DNA from: Chloroflexota bacterium
GTDB lineage: Bacteria > Chloroflexota > Limnocylindria > Limnocylindrales > CSP1-4
Reading direction: 5' to 3'
Assembly (NCBI GenBank): GCA_019637815.1
Contig: JAHBUZ010000031.1
Coordinates: 1-40,898 of the forward strand
DNA length: 40,898 bases
Below are positions 32,759-39,908 of the stretch, in pieces (position 1 is the stretch's first letter; each line of letters begins with the position of its first letter). The notes beneath the pieces are model-generated. The model was not told the origin of the DNA. It searched no databases and worked only from the letters and a program-made list of their open reading frames with translations. The position numbers were made by a program, and so were the translations under genes.

Positions 32759-34282
32759 TCATGCATGGACGGGAGCTGCGGTCGGCGTCGCTGCCGCGCC
32801 GTGAGCGAGGGCCAGGATCGCGTGGCCGTCACGCTCGTCGCCCGCGAGGTGCGCGACGATGGAGCCGCGGCGGAGCACCAGGATCCGGTCCGCGAGGGCC
32901 ATCGTCTCGTCCGGGTCGGACGACGTGAACAGGATCGCCGTCGATGCCCCGCGCGCGAGGTCGCGCAGCAGCGCGTACAGGTCGAGACGGGCACCCACGT
33001 CGATGCCCTGCGTCGGCTCGTCGAGCAGCAGCACCCGGATGGGCCGCGTCCCCACGAGCCAACGGCCGACGGCGATCTTCTGCTGGTTGCCGCCCGAGAA
33101 CGCCCACGCGATGGCGCGCGGGTCGTTCGGATGGAGGCCGAGTCGACCGGCGACCCGCCCGAAGGCGCTCGCCTCCGCGGAGGTGTCGCGCCGCCAGTGA
33201 CGCGACAGCTTCGTCACGTGGGGCAGCAGCAGGTTGTCCTGTGCGCTGAGGCTCGGGAACATGCTCTGGTGGAGCCGGTCACCTGCCACGAGCGCGACGC
33301 CCGCGCTGAGCGCCTCGTCCGGGCGCCGTGGCCGATAGGGCGACCCGTCGACCTGCATCACACCGCCGTCCATGCGCCGCGCCCCGTAGATCGCCTCGAC
33401 GATCTCCGTCCGCCCCGAGCCGAGCAGCCCGAACACGCCCACGACCTCACCCGGTCGGACCTCCAGGTCGATGGGCCCGATGGGGCCCGTCACGGCGCCC
33501 TCGAGTCGGAGCGCGGGCACACCGGCGTCCGCCAGCGCTCCCGCGCCGATGGATGTCGTGGTGTCCGCGGCCCGGGGCGCGATGGCCTCGATCACCTGGC
33601 GCTGGTCCACCGCCGCGACCGCGTCCGACAGCACGACCGATCCATCCCGGATGACCGTGACACGGTCACCGATCCGGAACACCTCGTCGAGGATGTGGGT
33701 GACGTACAGGATGGCGAGACCACCCGTGCGCAACCGCAGGAGATGCTCACCCAGGAGGCGTGCCTCGCTCTCACCGAGCGCCGCGGTCGGCTCGTCGAGG
33801 ATGAGCACCCGCGGCTGCCGATGGAGCGCCTTGGCGATCTCCACCAGCTGGCGATCGCCGACGCGCAGGTCCGCGACGCGGGTGTCGGGCCGGATGGGTC
33901 GTCCGAACGGCTCCAGCAGGTCGGTGGCGATGCGTCGCTGCCGCGCCCGGTCCACGCCGCCGCGGAGGCGCAGCTCGCGTCCCAGGAAGATGTTGTCCGA
34001 GACGGACAGCTGATCGACCAGGCTGAAGTGCTGGTAGATGACCGCGATGCCAGCCTCGATGGAGGCACGGGGATCCGCGATACGCAGCGGCTGTCCGTCC
34101 AGCTCGATGGACCCGGCGTCGGCGGTGATGGCACCGCCCAGGCACCCGATGAGCGTCGACTTGCCCGAGCCGTTGGGACCCAGGAGCGCGTGGATCCCTC
34201 CGTCAGCGACGGAGAGATCCACGTTCCGGAGGACCTGTCGCGTCCCGTAGGCCTTGGTCAGGCCGGAGACGACGAGGGGCAT
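32759..34282 (-). CDS. RbsA-like sugar ABC transporter ATPase (two fused domains)
   Basis: 507 aa with two ATPase domains. The first has Walker A GPNGSGKST (35-43), signature LRVGDRQLVEIAKAL, Walker B VLILDEP and switch YVTHILDE. The second has the degenerate P-loop GLLGSGRTE usual for RbsA, signature FSGGNQQKIAVGRWL, Walker B LLLDEP and TSSDPDE in place of the switch histidine. This matches the CUT2 class, which imports pentoses, hexoses or autoinducer-2. It is six bases downstream of the binding-protein stop, with no hairpin in between, unlike the other two importers. Confidence 0.94.
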   Translation of the reverse strand: MPLVVSGLTKAYGTRQVLRNVDLSVADGGIHALLGPNGSGKSTLIGCLGGAITADAGSIELDGQPLRIADPRASIEAGIAVIYQHFSLVDQLSVSDNIFLGRELRLRGGVDRARQRRIATDLLEPFGRPIRPDTRVADLRVGDRQLVEIAKALHRQPRVLILDEPTAALGESEARLLGEHLLRLRTGGLAILYVTHILDEVFRIGDRVTVIRDGSVVLSDAVAAVDQRQVIEAIAPRAADTTTSIGAGALADAGVPALRLEGAVTGPIGPIDLEVRPGEVVGVFGLLGSGRTEIVEAIYGARRMDGGVMQVDGSPYRPRRPDEALSAGVALVAGDRLHQSMFPSLSAQDNLLLPHVTKLSRHWRRDTSAEASAFGRVAGRLGLHPNDPRAIAWAFSGGNQQKIAVGRWLVGTRPIRVLLLDEPTQGIDVGARLDLYALLRDLARGASTAILFTSSDPDETMALADRILVLRRGSIVAHLAGDERDGHAILALAHGAAATPTAAPVHA

Positions 34283-34288
34283 GGGCGC

Positions 34289-35338
34289 CTACTCGGCGTA
34301 GAAGGCCAGGATCTCGTCGATCTCCGGGCTTCCCTGCATCACCAGGACCGGCGGCTCGATGACCTCGAGCGGTGGCGTCCCGGCGGCCGGCTGTCCGGTC
34401 GTGGCGAGTAGCATGTTCGTGTCAGCGACCTTGCGTGCCAGTCGACGCAGGTTCAGCGCGGCGGTGGCCTTGATGAAGCCGCCGTCCCGGATCTCCTCGA
34501 GCGCCTCCTGCGAGCCGTCGAACCCGGCGATGAACACGCCGGCCGGGTCTCGGCCCGCCGCCTCGAACGCCTGCGATGCGCCGACCGCGGCATCATCGTT
34601 GGTGCCGATCACGACGGTCACGTTCGGGTTCGCGCGCAGGACCGCCTGGGTGGCCTCGAGTGCCTGGACCGTGTTGTTGCCTTCCTGGATGGCCACGACG
34701 CGCGCGTCGGTCTCGGCCTCGATACGCGCCTGGATGTCCTCCCACTTGCAAGCCACCGCCGGATTGGCAGGGTTCGACGTGATGAACACCTCGGCATCCG
34801 GGTCGTTCGCCTGGATCCACGCGATGGCGGCATCCGCCACGAGCACCGCCGCGTCACAGGGCGGGAACGACACGTAGGCGTGCATCGTGTCCATGGGGAT
34901 CGCGTACGCGCTCCAGACGAGGCCGTTGCCCACGGCCTGCTGGGCGAGCGGCTCGAACGCGGTGGGCTCGAACGGCGCGACCGTGATGGCCGGCACACCC
35001 GCGGTGATCCATGCCTGGACGGAGGTGATCATGGGCTGGATCTGGTTCGCGGTGCCCGAGTCGAACAGGACCTCCCACCCGTGGCTCGCGGAGTAGGAGA
35101 CCATCTCCTTCTGCATCTGCTGGATGATCGGCAGCTCGTTGAGGCCGATCGCCCACGCCCACTGCTTCTTGCCGTTGCCGACCACCGGGTCGCCATAGAC
35201 CGGCGCCGCCGAGGACTCCGGCCCGGGCGAGGCGCTCTCCTGCGCGACCACCGTGGTGGCCGGGATGGCCACGGCCAGCGCCATGACGATCGTTCCCACC
35301 GTGCGTCGCTTCCTCGCGATCGTGATCCCCGCTGTCAT
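34289..35338 (-). CDS. RbsB-like sugar-binding protein
   Basis: 349 aa, type I periplasmic binding protein. A basic N-terminus (ARKRRTVG) and hydrophobic segment to about residue 33 form a signal peptide ending VVAQ, followed by a Ser/Pro-rich linker. FMN-like lobes are visible: ELPIIQQMQKEMVSYSASHGWEV, TAGVPAITVAPFEPTAFEPL and VTVVIGTNDDAAVGASQAFEAAGR. It is expected to bind a monosaccharide or similar ligand. The ATG at 35338 is seven bases from GGAGG and is chosen over the adjacent GTG. First gene of the rbsB-A-C-like operon, expressed from the TTGACA promoter with operator E. Confidence 0.93.
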   Translation of the reverse strand: MTAGITIARKRRTVGTIVMALAVAIPATTVVAQESASPGPESSAAPVYGDPVVGNGKKQWAWAIGLNELPIIQQMQKEMVSYSASHGWEVLFDSGTANQIQPMITSVQAWITAGVPAITVAPFEPTAFEPLAQQAVGNGLVWSAYAIPMDTMHAYVSFPPCDAAVLVADAAIAWIQANDPDAEVFITSNPANPAVACKWEDIQARIEAETDARVVAIQEGNNTVQALEATQAVLRANPNVTVVIGTNDDAAVGASQAFEAAGRDPAGVFIAGFDGSQEALEEIRDGGFIKATAALNLRRLARKVADTNMLLATTGQPAAGTPPLEVIEPPVLVMQGSPEIDEILAFYAE

Positions 35339-35354
35339 CACCGTGCCTCCTAAG

Positions 35355-35409
35355 TGGTCGACCGGTCGTCCGGTTCGCCGAGCGTAGCGATGGGCCGCAG
35401 CAGTGTCAA
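35355..35409 (-). promoter_or_regulatory. Operator E and promoter of the RbsB-like operon
   Basis: TGGTCGACCGGTCGTCCG at 35355-35372 matches the shared palindrome at 16 of 18. On the minus strand TTGACA (35404-35409), a 17-bp spacer and TACGCT (35381-35386) form the promoter. The operator starts 8 bp downstream of the -10, covering the likely transcript start. Confidence 0.7.
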
Positions 35410-35428
35410 TCGGGTGGACGGTGACCTG

Positions 35429-35926
35429 TCAGGGATCGAGCAGGGAGTCGATCCCGGCCGCCTCGATCGCCCACCTGCGAAGGTCCGGGGAGAGCCTGAA
35501 GCCGATCGCCTCGAGACGGTCGAGCAGACCGACGATGTCGGTGACGGCACCCATCCGGACGAGCCGGACCAGGATCGCGATGGTGCCCGTCAGATCGACA
35601 CCGAGTCTGCGGGCCACGCGCCGGGCATCCATGTCGTCGATGACCGCGAGATGTCCGAGCTCGAGCGAGGCCGCGATCGTGGATGACTCGCCCGTGCCGA
35701 GCCCGGGGATCGCTGTCGATCCACGGTGCTCCACCACCCCGATGATGGTGGACGCTGTCGCGTCGAGGACCGCCTGGGCACCCGGACGATCGGGCATGGT
35801 CGCCTCGTCGAGGACCTCGTGCGTGACCAGGATCGGGCCAAGCGTGCGATGGACCATCTCGAGCATCCCGAGTCGCGCGAAGGCGATCAGCCCGGACGCA
35901 TCGAACAGGAGCGGCCGGAGCGTCAC
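35429..35926 (-). CDS. DUF3368/PIN-like toxin
   Basis: 165 aa. LLFDASGLIAFARLGMLEMV at the N-terminus, GTGESSTIAASLELGHLAVIDDMDARRVA in the middle, and GTIAILVRLVRMGAVTDI after it are the layout of DUF3368 PIN-fold proteins, predicted RNases. Asp9, Glu in TGESS and the DDMDAR aspartates would make the acidic metal site. Its GTG start overlaps the stop of the antitoxin (GTGA, 35923-35926), so it is translated only after the antitoxin. DUF3368 proteins normally pair with UPF0175 antitoxins, which is what is found here. Confidence 0.75.
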   Translation of the reverse strand: MTLRPLLFDASGLIAFARLGMLEMVHRTLGPILVTHEVLDEATMPDRPGAQAVLDATASTIIGVVEHRGSTAIPGLGTGESSTIAASLELGHLAVIDDMDARRVARRLGVDLTGTIAILVRLVRMGAVTDIVGLLDRLEAIGFRLSPDLRRWAIEAAGIDSLLDP

Positions 35927-36249
35927 TCGCCGAGGGCGACGAGGTCCGCTGCGAGCTCCTCACGCGACGAGCGGAACACCGGCACGCCGCGCGAACCCAG
36001 GTGCTCCATGAACGACTCGATCGACCGGCCCGCCAGACGTGCGGCTCGACCCAACGAGATCGCTCGCTCGTCGAACAGGACCGTCGCGAGTCCCAGTCGT
36101 ACATCCGCCGCATGCTCATCGAGCTGCGCGATGGACAGGATCACGGCCTCCGGGTCATCCCGGTTCGTGATGAGGACTGGCTCATGACGAGCGGCCCGCA
36201 GCGCAGCGCTGGGGTTGTCCTTGAGCTCACGGATACCGACCTGCTTCAT
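35923..36249 (-). CDS. Antitoxin: Phd/YefM-like N-terminus joined to UPF0175
   Basis: 108 aa. The first 45 residues (MKQVGIRELKDNPSAALRA...EPVLITNRDDPEAVILSI) read like a Phd/YefM DNA-binding antitoxin domain. The rest (LATVLFDERAISLGRAARLAGRSIESFMEHLGSRGVPVF) reads like UPF0175, the helix-turn-helix partner of DUF3368 toxins. A fusion would give one protein two DNA- or toxin-contact modules. The ATG at 36249 has no Shine-Dalgarno and lies at the expected transcript start. It is transcribed before the toxin, which overlaps it by four bases. Confidence 0.75.
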   Translation of the reverse strand: MKQVGIRELKDNPSAALRAARHEPVLITNRDDPEAVILSIAQLDEHAADVRLGLATVLFDERAISLGRAARLAGRSIESFMEHLGSRGVPVFRSSREELAADLVALGE

Positions 36250-36270
36250 GTTCCCATCATACGTGGGAAC
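36250..36270 (-). promoter_or_regulatory. Operator and leaderless-type promoter of the second TA pair
   Basis: An inverted repeat GTTCCCA-N7-TGGGAAC (36250-36270) touches the antitoxin start codon. On the minus strand a -10 TATGAT (36256-36261) is separated from the ATG by exactly six bases, so transcription would start at the ATG. The layout (7-N7-7 repeat, -10, N6, ATG) parallels that of vapB at 10224-10263. Confidence 0.55.
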
Positions 36271-36323
36271 GATCGCCACGACCCGTACGATCGGCCGGGT
36301 TCGGCCGTGGCGATCGGGGTCCG

Positions 36324-37100
36324 TCAGTCGTCGAGGGGGCCGTCCAGCAGGCTCGGCGGCATGTGGATGTGGAAGTCGGACCGGCGTTCCAGCAGCACCG
36401 AGTGGGCCGCCTGACCGGGTGCCACGAGTCCCAGGTCCTCCAGCACGTCGTATCGCGCGTGGAGTACCCGTCCCCGCGTCGGATGCATCGGTGCGTGCCA
36501 GACGCGGTATCCCGCGACGCGCCCATCGAGTCGGCGGTAGTAGCCGGCCAGCGGGTGGGTGAGCGCAAGGGCGGTATCGGTCGCATCCGCGAAGCCATCG
36601 AGCGTGCCCATCGGCTCGTCGGTCCCCTCCACCGTCACCTCGTGACCACCCCAGGGACCCACGGCACGCGCTCGCCAGGACCGGCATCGACCAGCCTCCC
36701 AGACGGCGTCGACTGTCGCGGGCGCCTTCGACCAGGGCATCCGCCACAGGAGTCGCGGCACCCGCACCAGCTCGGACGACAGGGTGCTGCCGTGGAACCA
36801 GACCGCCCGGCGGCCGTCGCGGGTCCGCACGTACGCCCGGTAGTTCGTCTGGACCATGCCCGCCTTGACGAACGGCGCCAGCCGGAAACGGAAGTCCACG
36901 TCCCGGAACGTCACGGCGGAGATGAGGGCGCGGTCGCGACCATCAGCGAGGGTCACGACATCCGGCACGAGCCATGCAGGCAGGTCCCGCGCGAGGCGCG
37001 CCGGGTCGATGTCATAGGTGACGATCGCGATGTCCTCGAGCGTCGTGAGCGCAGCGAGTCGCCCCAGCGGCATCGGCGGTGTGTCCAGCAGGGTCGTCAT
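36324..37100 (-). CDS. DUF2071 (YqjF-like) protein
   Basis: 258 aa. The pattern LARDLPAWLVPDVVTLADGRDRALISAVTFRDVDFRF...NYRAYVRTRDGRRAVWFHGSTLSS is typical of the YqjF/DUF2071 family, whose biochemical role is unknown; the beta-rich fold resembles acetoacetate decarboxylase. The ATG overlaps the upstream stop (ATGA, 37097-37100) and has GGAGA. It is the last gene of a five-gene operon. Bacterial neighbours of this family often include TIGR01777 epimerases, as here. Confidence 0.75.
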   Translation of the reverse strand: MTTLLDTPPMPLGRLAALTTLEDIAIVTYDIDPARLARDLPAWLVPDVVTLADGRDRALISAVTFRDVDFRFRLAPFVKAGMVQTNYRAYVRTRDGRRAVWFHGSTLSSELVRVPRLLWRMPWSKAPATVDAVWEAGRCRSWRARAVGPWGGHEVTVEGTDEPMGTLDGFADATDTALALTHPLAGYYRRLDGRVAGYRVWHAPMHPTRGRVLHARYDVLEDLGLVAPGQAAHSVLLERRSDFHIHMPPSLLDGPLDD

Positions 37101-38056
37101 CGCGGTGTCTCCAAGGTCCATCGACGGGTCAGCGCGCGCCAGGCGAACGCGTGCGGGATGGTCACGATCGACGCTGGCACGCCAAAGAGGATGACCCCGA
37201 TGGACCCAGCGGTGACCACCGTCCCGAGGTCGCTCGTGGGCTGGGCGCCGAACAGGTGGTCACCGGCGACTCCCAGGAGCCACAGTCCGTAAGCGCCCAC
37301 GGGGACCGCGACGACGCCCATGGATACGACGGCGAGCCGACCGGTGTGACCAGCCCACAGGGCGCCGAGCACCGCAGCCGTCACGGCCGTCGCCCCGGCG
37401 ATCACCCAGCCGATCCAGATCGCCGGATGGACCAGCACACCGAACGGCGCCGGTGTGGTCACCCCGGCCAACAGCCCGATGCCCATCGCTCCGAACGCCA
37501 TGGGCGAGGCCACGACCAGCCCGGCTCGGGCGCCTCTCCGACGGGTCGTCGCATCGCCTGCCGGGCGGTCACGTGAGGTCGGTCGGGATGGCGCGATCCC
37601 GTGCCGATCGCGGCGGTGCAGCCGACGCCACATGAGGGCGGCGATGCTCAGCTGGACCACGAGGGCCAGCAGCAGGATCGGGGTGAACAGGAGCTGATAG
37701 GCCGCTGCGTACAGCAGGAGGCCCACGGCGCCTATCGGGTCCGTGCCGTTCCACACGGTGACCACCGTCGTGCCCAGGGTGAGGCCGACCACGCACACCC
37801 ACATGAGCAGCCAGATGACGAACGCGACCCTGGCCGCCGCGCCGGTCGCCTCCTCACCCGTCCGGCGCGGCACGATGTGGCGAGCCACCAAGAACGCGAC
37901 CGCCGAGACGAACAGCAGGTCGATGGACACGATGGGCAGGTAGTCCTGCAACCGCCCCCCGATGACGAGGAAGAGGGGCACCAGGGCGGCAGCCGAGAAC
38001 ACAGCGGCCGCCGCACCCGCCGACGCGAACCCGAGTCGCACCCGCAGGCCGCTCAT
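37097..38056 (-). CDS. Multi-spanning membrane protein of unknown function
   Basis: 319 aa with about eight hydrophobic segments, four before and four after a basic, presumably cytoplasmic loop (MWRRLHRRDRHGIAPSRPTSRDRPAGD, about residues 142-172). No transporter or enzyme motif is recognised. The ATG at 38056 overlaps the previous stop and gives a sensible N-terminal helix; the frame upstream to 38530 is antisense-like filler. Tight coupling on both sides implies joint action with the NAD(P)-binding proteins and DUF2071, perhaps in membrane-lipid or quinone-related chemistry (inference). Confidence 0.7.
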   Translation of the reverse strand: MSGLRVRLGFASAGAAAAVFSAAALVPLFLVIGGRLQDYLPIVSIDLLFVSAVAFLVARHIVPRRTGEEATGAAARVAFVIWLLMWVCVVGLTLGTTVVTVWNGTDPIGAVGLLLYAAAYQLLFTPILLLALVVQLSIAALMWRRLHRRDRHGIAPSRPTSRDRPAGDATTRRRGARAGLVVASPMAFGAMGIGLLAGVTTPAPFGVLVHPAIWIGWVIAGATAVTAAVLGALWAGHTGRLAVVSMGVVAVPVGAYGLWLLGVAGDHLFGAQPTSDLGTVVTAGSIGVILFGVPASIVTIPHAFAWRALTRRWTLETPR

Positions 38057-38976
38057 CCCAGCGCCTCCCGGGCGGCTGCCTCGAAGTCGGTCCAGGTGAA
38101 GTCGAAGCCGAGGTCGCACAGCCGCGCCGGACCGACTCGTCGGCTGCCGAGGATGAGGTCCGACTGGCCGCCCAGCGCGAGCCGGATGACGAACCCGGGC
38201 GTCCACACGACGCTCGGTCGATGCAGCACCCGGCCCAGCGCTCGCGCGACCTCGGCCTGCTGGAGCGCGCCCGGCGATGCGATGTTCACGACGCCCTCGA
38301 CATCGGTCCGGTCGAGCAGCAGTCGGATCGCGGCCAGCCAGTCGTCGAGATGGACCCAGCTGAACCACTGCCGCCCGGAGCCGATGCGGCCACCCACGAA
38401 CAGGCGCACCGGCAGGGTCAGTCGCGCCAGCACGGGCGCACCGCGTCCCACGATCACCGAGGTCCGCGGGAGGACGACCCGGACACCCAGATCGCGCGCG
38501 GGCAGCGCGGCCGCCTCCCAGTCCTCGCACAGCCGGCCCAGGAAGGTGTCCGCGAGCGGTGTCGATTCATCCGCGGGGACCTCGTCCGAGCCCACGTACC
38601 CATCGGTGCCGGAGATCGCGATGAAGGTGCGCGGTCGTCGGTCGGCGGGCAGCCCGCGCATCGCGTCCACGAGGGCGGTCCGTGGCTCGAGCCGGCTCGA
38701 CCGGAGCCGTGCCTTCGTCCCGGAGGTCCACGGCCAGGTCCCCACCGAGAGGCCGCACAGGTCGATCACCGCATCGGCGTCCGTGAGCTCGGTCGTCCAT
38801 GCGCCATCGGTGGTGCGCCCGTCCCAGGGGACGATGCGGTCGGTCCCGGTCGCGTCCACTGACACGTTCGCCGCCGGACGACGGGACAGCCGCACCACGT
38901 CGACCCCGTCCGCCACGAGCGACGCACCGAGCGCCCGACCGAGCATCCCCGAGCCACCCGCGATGACGACCTTCAT
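38053..38976 (-). CDS. TIGR01777-type epimerase (YfcH/SulA-like)
   Basis: 307 aa. The Rossmann loop is GGSGMLGRALG at the N-terminus. Characteristic family segments are DADAVIDLCGLSVGTWPWT, SGTDGYVG and WFSWVHLDDWLAAI, matching the TIGR01777/YfcH group of atypical short-chain dehydrogenases, whose substrates are unknown. The usual YxxxK dyad is not evident, also normal for this group. The ATG at 38976 follows GGAGG and overlaps the preceding stop. Second of two NAD(P)-binding proteins in the operon. Confidence 0.85.
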   Translation of the reverse strand: MKVVIAGGSGMLGRALGASLVADGVDVVRLSRRPAANVSVDATGTDRIVPWDGRTTDGAWTTELTDADAVIDLCGLSVGTWPWTSGTKARLRSSRLEPRTALVDAMRGLPADRRPRTFIAISGTDGYVGSDEVPADESTPLADTFLGRLCEDWEAAALPARDLGVRVVLPRTSVIVGRGAPVLARLTLPVRLFVGGRIGSGRQWFSWVHLDDWLAAIRLLLDRTDVEGVVNIASPGALQQAEVARALGRVLHRPSVVWTPGFVIRLALGGQSDLILGSRRVGPARLCDLGFDFTWTDFEAAAREALG

Positions 38977-39908
38977 GCCACACCTCCATCGGCGCCCCGC
39001 GACAGGCAGCATCGCAGGTCCGCACGACCGAACCCGCCCGGCTCCGGCAGACCGGCCCGGATCACCGCCACCGAGAACGGGGTCGTGGGCGCCAAGTCAT
39101 CGGGCAGCGCCTCGGCGTCCGGCGCCACATCGGTCACCCCCTCGATGAGGATGTGGGCCTGGGCCACGGCCAGCAGCGGCACCCGCATGACCCGCTCGGT
39201 CAGCCAGCCGAACGCGACCATCGCGCGCGTGGCGAGCGGCACGAACCATGGCCGCCGCCCGACGACATCCGCGACCCGCCGCACGGCCACGTCGAGCGGC
39301 AGCGTCTCGGGGCCCAGTACGGCCAGCGTCCGGCGGGACAGCCGTGGGTCGCCGATCACCGCGGCCTCCAGCACGCGCGCCATGTCCCTGACCGCGATGG
39401 GTGCGACGCGTCGCTGCGCACGACCCCGGATGCCGACCGTGGCGAACACCGGGAATGCGTGGAACGCACGGCTCAGGTGGTCGAGCATGTGGTCGCCGCG
39501 ACCGTGGATGACACCCGGCTTGAGCACCGTCCAGTCGAGCGACGATCCACGCACGATGATCTCCCCCTGCCACTTCGACCGATGGTAGGCGGCGGGCCCA
39601 TCCGGTCGGGCCCGCAGGAAGCTCACGAACACGAGTCGCTCCACCCCGGCCGCCTCGGCCGCCGCCACGACCGCCCGCGTGCCGTCGACATGGACCCGCT
39701 GGTATGTCTGACGACCGATCTCGCGGTTGATGCCCGCGCAGTGAGCGACGGCCTCACACCCCTCGAACGCGGCATGCAGCGCGGCAGCATCCTGCACGTC
39801 GATGCCGTGACGCCGCGAGACGGGCACCACGTCGTGGCCCGCCGCGCGCAGCCGCTCCACGAGCGCGCTGCCCACGAACCCCGATGCGCCGGTGACCGCG
39901 ACCCTCAT
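38973..39908 (-). CDS. NAD(P)-binding protein, NDUFA9/complex-I-assembly-like SDR
   Basis: 311 aa. GASGFVGSALVERL at the N-terminus is the dinucleotide loop. VEAVAHCAGINREI-like and RLVFVSFLRARPDGPAAYHRSKWQGE follow the atypical-SDR pattern (SFLRA then YHRSKWQGE), as in NDUFA9-like and NAD(P)H-binding DUF proteins. The C-terminal third (WFVPLATRAMVAFGWLTERVMRVPLLAVAQAHIL) is typical of that group. It is coupled to both neighbours by ATGA overlaps. Role unknown; redox or lipid/quinone modification at the membrane is possible. Confidence 0.8.
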   Translation of the reverse strand: MRVAVTGASGFVGSALVERLRAAGHDVVPVSRRHGIDVQDAAALHAAFEGCEAVAHCAGINREIGRQTYQRVHVDGTRAVVAAAEAAGVERLVFVSFLRARPDGPAAYHRSKWQGEIIVRGSSLDWTVLKPGVIHGRGDHMLDHLSRAFHAFPVFATVGIRGRAQRRVAPIAVRDMARVLEAAVIGDPRLSRRTLAVLGPETLPLDVAVRRVADVVGRRPWFVPLATRAMVAFGWLTERVMRVPLLAVAQAHILIEGVTDVAPDAEALPDDLAPTTPFSVAVIRAGLPEPGGFGRADLRCCLSRGADGGVA

